From contig NZ_JACKXE010000001.1 of the NCBI RefSeq assembly GCF_014212315.1, positions 2,976,001-3,040,000 on the forward strand: a stretch of 64,000 nucleotides of DNA, in the 5' to 3' direction. Positions 52,731 through 60,929 of this stretch are shown in pieces. This DNA comes from Nocardioides luti. Lineage in GTDB: Bacteria; Actinomycetota; Actinomycetes; Propionibacteriales; Nocardioidaceae. Under the pieces are notes generated by a model, which was not told the DNA's origin, did not search any database, and worked only from the letters and a program-made list of their open reading frames with translations. Position numbers and translations under genes: made by a program. The number at the start of each line of letters is the position of its first letter. Position 1 is the first letter of the stretch.

Positions 52731-53538
52731 CGAGCCTCCCGTTGTCGCCACCGTCGAGGCCATGGAGTGCGTGGTGCGCATCGAGTGCACCGGTCCTGGT
52801 GCTGGTGACCTGATGGAGCAGGTGGAGCGGGCCTGGACCCGGTGTCGGGTGCCCGACGGACTTCCACCGGACATCACCCTTCCGGTGAGCATCGCGTCGT
52901 TGGCAGAGGAGTCGACGATTCCCGATGCCGGCCCATCCGGAGAGATGTTGGCGGAGGCGCTCGAGGCCCTGACTCAGCTCGTGACCATCGAGGCGATCAC
53001 ATGGCACGCCGGTGCCCTGCTGATGCTGCACGCTGCGGCCCTGGCGGATCCGACGAATGGGCGCACCGTACTCTTCGTGGGGCCATCCGGGATGGGCAAG
53101 ACGACGGTGGCGCAGCGGCTCGGGCAGCAGTTGGGTTACGTCACCGACGAGACGGCAGCGCTGACGGCGACCAGACGACTCCTGCGCTACCCCAAGCCAC
53201 TCTCGATCATCGCGGGCGACGGAGCGAAGGAGCAGGTCTCACCCGATGAGTTGGGGTTGGTCGCCGCGCCGGACGACCTCGAGATCGCGGCAGTGGTGCT
53301 GCTCGACCGAAGGACGGACGCCCTACCCTTCCTGGAGCCGGTGCAGAGCGCTGAGGCAGTCGCCTTGCTTGCCGAGCACACGTCTCACCTAGCCGATTTG
53401 CCCGATCCACTACGCCGGCTAGGCGCGCTCTGCGACTCGGTCGGGGGAGCCCTTCGGGCGACCTACCGCGACACGGATCAGTTGGGCGCACTCGTCGTAC
53501 AGCTGCTGGGAGCCGGCGACCCGGGGGTCAGCTCGTGA
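52717..53538 (+). CDS. HPr-kinase-related P-loop protein
   Basis: 273 aa. A P-loop, VLFVGPSGMGKTTVAQRLGQ (about residues 118-137), preceded by LLMLHAAALAD and followed by YVTDETAAL, matches the kinase core of HPr kinase/phosphorylase-like proteins lacking the N-terminal HPrK domain. Such proteins often occur with PqqD-like and nucleotidyltransferase genes in polysaccharide loci (the HPr-rel-A type arrangement in my recollection). Substrate unknown; a PTS HPr is not encoded nearby. ATG at 52717 inside the previous gene; its stop overlaps the next gene. Confidence 0.82.
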   Translation: MVKLDEPPVVATVEAMECVVRIECTGPGAGDLMEQVERAWTRCRVPDGLPPDITLPVSIASLAEESTIPDAGPSGEMLAEALEALTQLVTIEAITWHAGALLMLHAAALADPTNGRTVLFVGPSGMGKTTVAQRLGQQLGYVTDETAALTATRRLLRYPKPLSIIAGDGAKEQVSPDELGLVAAPDDLEIAAVVLLDRRTDALPFLEPVQSAEAVALLAEHTSHLADLPDPLRRLGALCDSVGGALRATYRDTDQLGALVVQLLGAGDPGVSS

Positions 53539-53810
53539 GGCTGGTTCTGGGTGACCTGAAGGATCAGTACACCGATGGGGACGGAGTCACCGTCGTGATG
53601 GTCGGCCAGCGGGTCCTCCTTCTCTCTCCCTTGGCGTCCGAGATCCTGCGGTGCCTGTCAGGGACGCCTGTCGAGCTCGAGAGTGTGGCGACGCACGTGC
53701 GCGCGGTCTTGGGCGAACCGCCCACCAACGTGGCTGCTGAGGTGCTGTTGCAGGCTGTCGCCCGGGACCTGGCAGGGTCAGGCATCATTCGGATTGTTTC
53801 GCCAACGTGA
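53535..53810 (+). CDS. Second small PqqD-like protein
   Basis: 91 aa. The layout VTVVMVGQRVLLLSPLASEI, LSGTPVELESVATHVRAVLG and LLQAVARDLAGSGIIRIV is that of a small PqqD-like winged-helix domain, though weaker than the one at 52413. GTG start overlapping the HPr-kinase-like stop (GTGA). Its end lies 85 bp before the Tat-protein start. Confidence 0.65.
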   Translation: MRLVLGDLKDQYTDGDGVTVVMVGQRVLLLSPLASEILRCLSGTPVELESVATHVRAVLGEPPTNVAAEVLLQAVARDLAGSGIIRIVSPT

Positions 53811-53849
53811 AAATCTGAGAACGATGACAAACATCACCCGACTTCGGGA

Positions 53850-53855
53850 TAGAGT
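53850..53855 (+). promoter_or_regulatory. Possible -10 box for the Tat-exported protein gene
   Basis: TAGAGT (TANNNT) 40 bases before the ATG at 53896. No convincing -35. It suggests that the secreted protein gene has its own promoter in addition to the operon, and that the upstream ATG at 53824 is not the start. Confidence 0.35.
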
Positions 53856-53895
53856 CCTCTCAACGCACCATGGGGACCGACTTTTGGAGACGATG

Positions 53896-54495
53896 ATGGA
53901 CAACAACCTCGACGCAGTCGACGCGAATGAGCAGACCGTGGGCGGCCTGAGCCGCCGGTCTGTTGTGCGCACCGCGGCTCACGCCGCTTGGGTAGCGCCC
54001 GCGATCGCGGTCGCCACTGCCGCGCCCGCGCTTGCTGTTTCGGGCAAGAAGGCCAAGGTCAAGGTCAAGCAGACCGACGCCGAGTACGACACCACCACCA
54101 CCGGCAAGGGCAAGAAGAAGAAGAAGTTCGTGACGGGCTTCTCGTTGACGACCGTGGTAGCGAACAACGGCAATGGCGACACTGATGGGCCGGCTACGCT
54201 CACCGTCTCCTTCTCCAAGGAGAAGTCGGGCCCGTTCTCGAAGCCCCCGACGCTTGAGAAGTACAACGAGGGCAAGTGGACGCTGTCGGGCAAGCCCACG
54301 GCCTACACGTTCACGTTCGTCAGCAACGGCCCGATCGACGCACACGACGACAAGGCCTTCCGCTCGGAGTACAGCTTCAACAAGCCCAAGTACGACCAGG
54401 GCCCGGCCACCTCGGTCAGCGTTGCGGCATCAGCCACCAAGGGTGGGGCCGACTCTGACACGGTCAAGCTCCCGAAGTTTGACTACGACAAGTAA
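53896..54495 (+). CDS. Tat-exported protein of unknown function
   Basis: 199 aa. The start at 53896 is chosen because GGAG lies 6 bases upstream; ATGs at 53893 and 53824 are alternatives. The signal has a twin-arginine motif LSRRSVVRTAAHAAW, a hydrophobic core and a cleavage-like APALAVSG (about residue 47). The mature part is small and Lys/Asp/Thr-rich (KKAKVKVK, TTTTGKGKKKKK), then a beta-sandwich-like stretch (GFSLTTVVANNGNGDTDGPA). No cysteines in the mature part. No family recognised. It lies between the second PqqD-like and the nucleotidyltransferase genes, so it may be the substrate of that module. Confidence 0.7.
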   Translation: MDNNLDAVDANEQTVGGLSRRSVVRTAAHAAWVAPAIAVATAAPALAVSGKKAKVKVKQTDAEYDTTTTGKGKKKKKFVTGFSLTTVVANNGNGDTDGPATLTVSFSKEKSGPFSKPPTLEKYNEGKWTLSGKPTAYTFTFVSNGPIDAHDDKAFRSEYSFNKPKYDQGPATSVSVAASATKGGADSDTVKLPKFDYDK

Positions 54496-54501
54496 GGCCC
54501 C

Positions 54502-55470
54502 GTGACAGCGCTTCGGCTCGAAGAAGCTGTCCCACTTGGATACGCCATGATCTCCCGCGTCGCACATGACGCGGGAGTTCGTGCGTTGGCGATCAAGGGC
54601 CCGATTCTCGCGGAGCAACGTCTGCGATCATCACGGATTCAATCGATCGACATCGATGTCTTGATCCCCCCGTCTGAGCGAGACAGGTTCCTTCGAGTGC
54701 TTTCGGCGCAGGGTTGGCACGATCAACAAGCGCCCGACAAGGGGAGCATTCTGGGCTCGCACGCAGTCTCGCTTGCGAACGTGCGCTGGCCTGCGGAACT
54801 GGACGTCCACGTAAATTTTCCTGGCATGTTGGAGGACTCCGAAACCGTCTTCCGCGAGCTGTGGAGGCGCCGGGTGACGGAGGTCGTCGGTGGAGGGCCT
54901 GTGATCGCTTCAGACCCTGCCAGCAGCGCCATCATTGCGGGCTTGCATCTCTGCCGAGACGGGGATCAAGACGGTCTCACCGACCTCGCAGGTCGAATCG
55001 CGTGCGTGTTATCGGACCAGATGCGTTCGGACCTGAAGAGTCTCGCTGCCAACGTGGGCGCAATGGAAACGCTCCGCCCCTTGCTTGAGATGTTGGGTGT
55101 GGACGCTCCTGTCGCTCGGCCTTCGGCTGACCTTGAGCTCTGGCGGCTGCGTGTTGGGGCTCCGGTGGTTGGCGTTCCACTCATCGTGGATCTCATGCGT
55201 TCGCCATGGAGATCGGCGCCCAGTGTCTTGGCGAGATACTTGAACCCCGATGACCGAGAACTGGGAGAACGATTCCCGTCCGAGGCGCAATCTCCGCGTC
55301 GGCTGAATAGGTTGAGACTACGCAGGATCGCGGTCGGAGTGATCTCGATGCCCCGCGCAGTCATCGCCGCGCGCAGCTACTTGTGGATCAGCATCAGGTC
55401 TAGGTCCGCGACCCTGCTGGGACGGCTTCCGCGACCGCAACGCAGCCATTCCGAACCTCCGAAGACCTGA
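54502..55470 (+). CDS. Nucleotidyltransferase-family protein (NTP_transf_5-like)
   Basis: 322 aa, GTG start 6 bp after the Tat-protein stop. LAIKGPILAEQRL, RIQSIDIDVLIPP (DxD metal site) and WPAELDVHVNFPG match the uncharacterised NTP_transf_5 family, an adenylyl/nucleotidyl-transferase fold found with HPr-kinase-like and PqqD-like proteins. The C-terminal third is basic and predicted helical. First gene of the AT-richer part. Substrate unknown. Confidence 0.82.
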   Translation: MTALRLEEAVPLGYAMISRVAHDAGVRALAIKGPILAEQRLRSSRIQSIDIDVLIPPSERDRFLRVLSAQGWHDQQAPDKGSILGSHAVSLANVRWPAELDVHVNFPGMLEDSETVFRELWRRRVTEVVGGGPVIASDPASSAIIAGLHLCRDGDQDGLTDLAGRIACVLSDQMRSDLKSLAANVGAMETLRPLLEMLGVDAPVARPSADLELWRLRVGAPVVGVPLIVDLMRSPWRSAPSVLARYLNPDDRELGERFPSEAQSPRRLNRLRLRRIAVGVISMPRAVIAARSYLWISIRSRSATLLGRLPRPQRSHSEPPKT

Positions 55471-55484
55471 ACGGGAGCCCAGCC

Positions 55485-56594
55485 TTGGGAACTGTAAACA
55501 CGGCCATCAATATCCTCGGAACGCGGGGAATCCCCGCAGGGCACGGGGGTTTCGAAACTTTCGCTGAGGAATACTCGCTCCACCTGGTCGGCCGCGGAGT
55601 CACGGTGCGCGTCTACTGCCCGAGTGAGAGGCGCGAGGACGTTGAGTGGCGGGGTGTCTCCTTGATTAAGATCAAGGCGCCTGACACGGCAATCGGGAGC
55701 ATGCTGTTCGATCTCAAGGCTACTGTCCACGCCGCTCGGCATGGTGGCCTGAATCTGGTCCTGGGCTATAACACCGCCGTGATCAACCTTCTGCTGAACA
55801 TTGTAAGACGACCGTATTTCATCAATATGGATGGAATCGAATGGCAGCGACGCAAGTGGGGTCGACTCGCCAAACTCTGGTTCAGGCTGAACGAGCGTGT
55901 CGCTTCTGCGGCGGCCACGGGTCTGATCGCAGACCACCCGGCAATTGCAGCTCACCTCGAACCAATTACAAGGCGCAAAATCGTCATATCGATGATCCCC
56001 TACGGCTCGCGCGAGTCCTCCAACGGGAAATCAGCGGTTGGCCGGGAGTCCCTCGTTGAGCGTTGGGGACTTAACGGCGCTTATGCCCTCATTATTGCGC
56101 GGCCCGAGCCAGAGAATTCGATTGAAGAGATGGTGGCGGCTTGGAGTCAAAAGCCGCGTGGGGCCAACTTGGTGGTACTCGGCAGATATACCGAAGAGAA
56201 CCCTTACACGAAGCGCGTACTGGACGTCGCCTCCGATGAGGTTCGATTCATTGGGCCTGTCTATGAGAAGTCCACCCTGGACATCCTGAGGGAATGTGCA
56301 GCGTTCTATATGTACGGTCACACGGTGGGGGGAACGAGTCCTACCCTGGTTGAAGCGCTCGGCTGTGGCAGCCCTATCCTGGCACTGGACTCGGTCTACA
56401 GTCGGTGGGTCGCGGGCAGCTCGGCGGAATACTTTGCCACCCAGGAAGAATGCGCATCACAAATCGAACGACTTCTGCAGGACGAGGATCTGCGAAAGCG
56501 CCTCTCTGGCGAGGCCAGGGCCCGGCATTCCGAAGAATTTGTCTGGAGCAAGATTTTCCGTAGTTACGACAACGCGTTAGGATTAGACGCTTGA
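55485..56594 (+). CDS. GT4 glycosyltransferase with DUF1972 N-terminus
   Basis: 369 aa, TTG start with GGGAG 7 bases upstream. ILGTRGIPAGHGGFETFAEE is the DUF1972 signature of rhamnosyl/glucosyltransferases (WchF-like) that add a second sugar to the repeat unit. The GT4 donor domain has NMDGIEWQRRKWG, ALIIARPEPEN and GGTSPTLVEALGCG. Its stop overlaps the TTG of the next gene. Codon use is AT-richer than in the first locus. Confidence 0.9.
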   Translation: MGTVNTAINILGTRGIPAGHGGFETFAEEYSLHLVGRGVTVRVYCPSERREDVEWRGVSLIKIKAPDTAIGSMLFDLKATVHAARHGGLNLVLGYNTAVINLLLNIVRRPYFINMDGIEWQRRKWGRLAKLWFRLNERVASAAATGLIADHPAIAAHLEPITRRKIVISMIPYGSRESSNGKSAVGRESLVERWGLNGAYALIIARPEPENSIEEMVAAWSQKPRGANLVVLGRYTEENPYTKRVLDVASDEVRFIGPVYEKSTLDILRECAAFYMYGHTVGGTSPTLVEALGCGSPILALDSVYSRWVAGSSAEYFATQEECASQIERLLQDEDLRKRLSGEARARHSEEFVWSKIFRSYDNALGLDA

Positions 56595-57496
56595 AATACA
56601 ACCGGGTATACATTGCTGGGTGCGGCGGGATGCTCGGCGCTTCCGTGCATGAGTCGTGGAGTCGTCGAGCAACGGTGATGGCCAGCGACTTGGCACCTAG
56701 GGATAATTGGCTGAGACATCTTGACGTCGCTGACTATGGAGCCTTCAAGGACGAGGTCCTCAGTTTCAAGCCAGATCTACTCGTCAACCTCGCCGCGCAG
56801 ACTGATCTCGAGTTTTGTGAGCAGAACGTTGACCTCGCCTGGGCGTCCAATGCTATCGGTGCGGAGAATGGCGCACTGCTCGCCAGCCAGTTGGACATTC
56901 CCTACGTCTATATCTCAACCGCTGGCATTTTCGACGGCGGTCAGGAGGTGTACTTGGACTATGACGACCCTAACCCCCTCACTGTATATGCGAAAAGTAA
57001 GTATCACGGCGAAAAGTTCGTCGCTTCCTATCTGAGGAAGTATTTCATTCTTCGGGCTGGCTGGATGATGGGTGGGGGCCCGGATCTTGACAAGAAGTTT
57101 ATTAACAAGATTTACCGCCAGCTGCGTGACGGCGCCACCGAAATCTTCGCCGTGACGGACAAGCTGGGAACGCCCACCTACACGGTGGACTTTGCCGAGG
57201 GCATGGTCAAGATCGCAGAGAGCGAAATTTATGGCCTCTACAACCAGGTGTGCGGCGGATCAGGTAGCCGATACGATGTCGCGAAGGAATTCGTTCGTCT
57301 TCTGGGGCTGGGTGACTCGGTCGCAGTGACGCCGGTGACGTCGGAACACTTCGCGCAGGAATACTTCGCTGATAGACCTTCGTCTGAGCAGTTGGTCAAC
57401 CACAAGCTAGATCTGAGGGGTATGAACTACATGCGGCCGTGGCAAGAAGCTCTTGCTCACTACGCCGAGGTCTTCAAACAGGATCTGGCCCAGTGA
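56591..57496 (+). CDS. RmlD-like sugar nucleotide reductase
   Basis: 301 aa, TTG start (TTGA overlap). NAD(P) loop YIAGCGGMLGASVHE, VNLAAQTDLEFCEQNVDLAW, YISTAGIFDG, and VYAKSKYHGEKFV (Tyr/Lys) place it with dTDP-4-dehydrorhamnose reductases (RmlD superfamily). No RmlA, B or C genes are in the window, so the actual keto-sugar substrate is open. Between a GT4 and an epimerase, all overlapping. Confidence 0.85.
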   Translation: MKYNRVYIAGCGGMLGASVHESWSRRATVMASDLAPRDNWLRHLDVADYGAFKDEVLSFKPDLLVNLAAQTDLEFCEQNVDLAWASNAIGAENGALLASQLDIPYVYISTAGIFDGGQEVYLDYDDPNPLTVYAKSKYHGEKFVASYLRKYFILRAGWMMGGGPDLDKKFINKIYRQLRDGATEIFAVTDKLGTPTYTVDFAEGMVKIAESEIYGLYNQVCGGSGSRYDVAKEFVRLLGLGDSVAVTPVTSEHFAQEYFADRPSSEQLVNHKLDLRGMNYMRPWQEALAHYAEVFKQDLAQ

Positions 57497-58452
57497 GGGT
57501 AATGGTCACGGGTGCGGCCGGATTCATAGGCAGTCACTTGGTGTATGCCCTCCTGCAGGATGGGGTTGATGTGCGAGGAGTGGATGCATTCACCGATTAC
57601 TACGCCCACTCGTCGAAACTGAAGAACTTAGAGCTCAGCGGCCTTGCCGCAGACAGATTCCGTAGAAGCCTCGTGAGCGAGCTGACTGCATCTGATCTAG
57701 AAGGTGTAGATGTCGTCTTCCACCTAGCCGCTCAACCAGGTGTACGTGACTCGTGGGGACATTTTGGGACGTACCTGCGACACAATCTGGAGGAAACCAA
57801 CGCACTTGCAATCGCCGCGCGGGCAGCAGGTGTAAAACGGATCGTCTTTGCCAGCAGTTCTTCCGTATATGGGGACGCTGCCAGTTATCCAACATCCGAG
57901 GCATCCCAGACCATGCCGAGGAGTCCCTACGGCGTCACGAAGCTGGCGGCCGAGAGTCTGCTGAGAGCACACGCGAACATTTCGGACTACGAGTTGATCT
58001 TGATGCGGTTTTTCACCGTGTACGGGCCTGGTCAACGTCCTGACATGGCAATTCAGCGGTTGATCGAATGTGCTCTCGACACCAGTGATCGTGAGTTCCA
58101 CCTGTTTGGTGATGGGCATCAACGGCGTGACTTCACTTATGTGGGGGATCTAGTCCGGGCGCTACGCGCCTCGGCCGTTGTGCCTATGCCTGAGCGCATA
58201 TCCACTGTCAACGTGGGGGGAGCGGGCGACATCTCTATGTTGGAGCTGATTGACATGGTGGAGGTTGCGACTCAGTCAAAAATTCGGCTGGTCCATGAGC
58301 CTGTTCAAGTGGGCGACGTGGTTCGCACTGGTGCGGATCCAGCCCGCGCACGTGACCTGCTGGGGTGGTCGACCGCCGTTCAGGCGACCGAAGGAGTGCA
58401 GCGTCAAGTTGATTATGTTCGGCGAGGCGGAATGGCAGAATGGTCAGGCTAA
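57493..58452 (+). CDS. NAD-dependent epimerase/dehydratase (GalE/UGE-like SDR)
   Basis: 319 aa, GTG start overlapping the previous stop. VTGAAGFIGSHLVYALL, VFHLAAQPGVRDSWG, FASSSSVYGD (catalytic Ser), YGVTKLAAESLL (Tyr/Lys) and RFFTVYGPGQRPDMA fit UDP-glucuronate or UDP-GlcNAc 4-epimerases. Provides a hexose or uronic acid donor for this locus; exact substrate not determined. Confidence 0.88.
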   Translation: MRVMVTGAAGFIGSHLVYALLQDGVDVRGVDAFTDYYAHSSKLKNLELSGLAADRFRRSLVSELTASDLEGVDVVFHLAAQPGVRDSWGHFGTYLRHNLEETNALAIAARAAGVKRIVFASSSSVYGDAASYPTSEASQTMPRSPYGVTKLAAESLLRAHANISDYELILMRFFTVYGPGQRPDMAIQRLIECALDTSDREFHLFGDGHQRRDFTYVGDLVRALRASAVVPMPERISTVNVGGAGDISMLELIDMVEVATQSKIRLVHEPVQVGDVVRTGADPARARDLLGWSTAVQATEGVQRQVDYVRRGGMAEWSG

Positions 58453-58495
58453 CGAACGCCCGACCCTTGCGCGTGCAGTATAGAGCCGCTGCCTG

Positions 58496-59974
58496 ATGCC
58501 TGGGGCTAGCAGGGGCAGACGTGGCCTGTCGACAGCCGGTCGAGCTGGGGTTGCGACCACAGCTGTAACCCTGCTCAACGTGATCATCGGGCTCGTCTAC
58601 CAAGCCATACTCGCTGGCCGGTTTGGCTTGAACAGCGTGGCGGACGATTTTCAGTACGCCTACGCTCTCGTGACATTTTGCACTATCGTGCTCTTCTCGC
58701 TCGTCACTTCCGTCATTATTCCGCGCACAAAGAGTTCGGCCGGCGAGATTTACGCGATCAGAGATGGGCTTCTGCCCCTGTACGCGGGGTTTCTGCTAAC
58801 CGTCACGATGCTTGTTGCCTCATTCTCGATTATCAGCGGGAGCGCTGCGACCATTCTGCGCTGGGCTGCTGCGAGCGGGGTATTGGCGGGGGCTACGGTT
58901 ATGCCTCAAGCGGTTGCCTACATGGAGCGACGATTCGTGCTGGCTGCCATGGGGCCTGTCGCGAACGGTGTGGGTGGCACCATCGCATTGATCTGCATCC
59001 CGAGCGCTGACCTCAGCCCGGCCAGCTTGGGGCTGGTCATAACACTCGGCTATGTTGCGCAATTGCTCGTGTCGCTTCTGGGGCTGGCTGGGTCCGGGGC
59101 GCGGTGGTCCTGGATGCCCAGCATCCAGGGATTTGCCTTCGTCTCATATCTCGGTTTCACGGTTATGACGAAGTTCCAGCCTGTTCTCGAGCGGGCGATC
59201 GCACAATACATTGGTGTGATTGGGACTACCGCGGCACTCGGTTTCGGGCAGAAGTTTGCGCAGGGATTGCTACTTGTGTCGGCCTTTGGGCTGGCCTTGA
59301 CTGCGGCGCCAGCGATGAGCGCGCTTGCTCGGAAGAATGAAACGGCGGCGGTTGCTTCGATCCTGTCGACGGTCGTGGCAGGGACATACGTCGCGACCAT
59401 CTTGGTTCTCACAGTCGCGGTGCCGCTTTCGTACGTTGGAATCAAGATTCTTTTTGAGCGGGATGCCTTCTCGGCAGGTAGTACGCGCGAGGTGTATTCG
59501 GTCGTGATGGCTCAATTGGTCTGGGTATTTGCGAATGCAATGGCTGGCGTGGGCACCTCGTATCTGTACGTCATTGGTCAGTATGCCCGTGTGCTCCTAT
59601 CGGCTTGCGCCGGCCTTGCAGCGACAGTGGGAGTTTCTTACGCTCTCGATGGGTATACGCCCCTTGCGGTGGCATGGGGTAGCAGCGCGGGCGCACTAGC
59701 CAGCCTCGCGATGACGACTGCCCTCGTTATGCGTTCCGATGCAGGAACGCTCATGCTGGAACGGCTGCGCGATCTTCGCGTGGCTCTTGCAATGCCCACC
59801 GCACTGTTCGCCGGTGTCGCCGCCTCCTATGTGGTCGTCAGCCACATGTACGGTGCCGCTTCCTGGCAGGCCCCGGCACTACCTCTGTCCCTCATGGTGG
59901 CGGGGATCGTCCTCGGGGCGAGGTCGGCGCGACTCAAGTCCGATCTGAAGGCCCTTTACCGTGCCAAATTCTAA
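58496..59974 (+). CDS. MurJ/Wzx-like lipid-linked oligosaccharide flippase
   Basis: 492 aa with about fourteen hydrophobic segments. Features such as ILFERDAFSAGST and VLERAIAQYIGVIGTTAALG resemble the MurJ (MVF) branch of the MOP superfamily. In this context it more likely exports lipid-linked polysaccharide units than lipid II. ATG at 58496, 43 bp after the epimerase gene. The last 14 bp overlap the following glycosyltransferase gene. Confidence 0.85.
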   Translation: MPGASRGRRGLSTAGRAGVATTAVTLLNVIIGLVYQAILAGRFGLNSVADDFQYAYALVTFCTIVLFSLVTSVIIPRTKSSAGEIYAIRDGLLPLYAGFLLTVTMLVASFSIISGSAATILRWAAASGVLAGATVMPQAVAYMERRFVLAAMGPVANGVGGTIALICIPSADLSPASLGLVITLGYVAQLLVSLLGLAGSGARWSWMPSIQGFAFVSYLGFTVMTKFQPVLERAIAQYIGVIGTTAALGFGQKFAQGLLLVSAFGLALTAAPAMSALARKNETAAVASILSTVVAGTYVATILVLTVAVPLSYVGIKILFERDAFSAGSTREVYSVVMAQLVWVFANAMAGVGTSYLYVIGQYARVLLSACAGLAATVGVSYALDGYTPLAVAWGSSAGALASLAMTTALVMRSDAGTLMLERLRDLRVALAMPTALFAGVAASYVVVSHMYGAASWQAPALPLSLMVAGIVLGARSARLKSDLKALYRAKF

Positions 59975-60929
59975 GCGTCTTGTTGTTCATACCGTTGGAA
60001 GCGATATCGTCGCTAGCAGCAGAGTTCGAGCGGCCCCGGTCGTTGAGTACGCCAAGCATGCCGGCTGGCATGTGGCTCGCTTCGAGGGAGGGCTTCGCTC
60101 GTCGGCCTTAGCAACATTCGGTGCTCTGCGCCATGCTCCGGACGTCCTCTACGTTCAGAAGGTCGCGCTGCCCCGACTCCTTTTCTACTTGGCGTCTCTC
60201 AGAGCGAGCCGCACTGTCTTCGATCTGGACGACGCAATCTACTTCGGTTATCCCGGTGAGTCCGGGGAGCGGAGGATGCGAAAGCGGGTGAGGATGCAGG
60301 CGAGATTGTCCGATGTTGTGACGACATCAAGTCCTCTTATCAAACGAGACCTCGAAGCACTCGGCATATCGCCCAGTTCGATCGTGGTGTTCGCGGGTCC
60401 CGCCCCCCAGGTTCAAGGGCCGCGCCTGCAAAGGGGGACTCAGATCCTCTGGCTGGGCTCACCGTCGACCTTTGCAAACATCGCTCCCCTCGTCGACCGG
60501 CTTCATCGTGATTGTCCGCGCTGGCACTTGCGAATCGTGGGTGCCCCTTTTGACTCCACCCAAGGCGCAGATGGACCCACGTTCCAGAGGTGGACTCCAG
60601 ATGTGCAGCGCGAAGCGCTTGCGATGGCGCGGATTGGGCTCATGCCGCTGGTGCGCGGAAAATGGGAGGACCGCAAGGCTGCCTACAAAGTGCTTGAATA
60701 CCTGGCGGAAGGGATAGTTCCGGTGGTCGAAGATGTGCCGGCGCTGCATGCATTGCTGAATCAAGACGAGCTTGACCTGTGCGTCAGGGTCATCTCGCAG
60801 GACTGGACCGCCGCGGTGCAGCAAGCCTGGGTGTTGCCCACTAATGACTCTTGGATCGAACGACGCAATCGCTTGTTCGATCGTCTAAGTCGCCAGCGAT
60901 ACTCCCGTCTAGTTTTGGGGAAGTCATGA
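59961..60929 (+). CDS. Glycosyltransferase, GT-B fold, family uncertain
   Basis: 322 aa, GTG start inside the flippase gene. It has a GT4-like layout: VHTVGSDIVASSRVRAAP, VFDLDDAIYFGYPGE, TQILWLGSPSTFANIAPLV and KAAYKVLEYLAEGIVPVVED. The DLDDA and YKVLEYLAxG elements are common in actinobacterial GTs related to glycosyltransferase family 1/4-like proteins. Acceptor and donor unknown. Overlaps the next gene by ATGA. Confidence 0.83.
   Translation: MPNSKRLVVHTVGSDIVASSRVRAAPVVEYAKHAGWHVARFEGGLRSSALATFGALRHAPDVLYVQKVALPRLLFYLASLRASRTVFDLDDAIYFGYPGESGERRMRKRVRMQARLSDVVTTSSPLIKRDLEALGISPSSIVVFAGPAPQVQGPRLQRGTQILWLGSPSTFANIAPLVDRLHRDCPRWHLRIVGAPFDSTQGADGPTFQRWTPDVQREALAMARIGLMPLVRGKWEDRKAAYKVLEYLAEGIVPVVEDVPALHALLNQDELDLCVRVISQDWTAAVQQAWVLPTNDSWIERRNRLFDRLSRQRYSRLVLGKS

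Noticed and set aside
53824..53895. ATG at 53824 as start of the Tat-exported protein
   Set aside because: It has no ribosome site and would place more than 40 residues before the twin arginines. ATG at 53896 has GGAG at good spacing.
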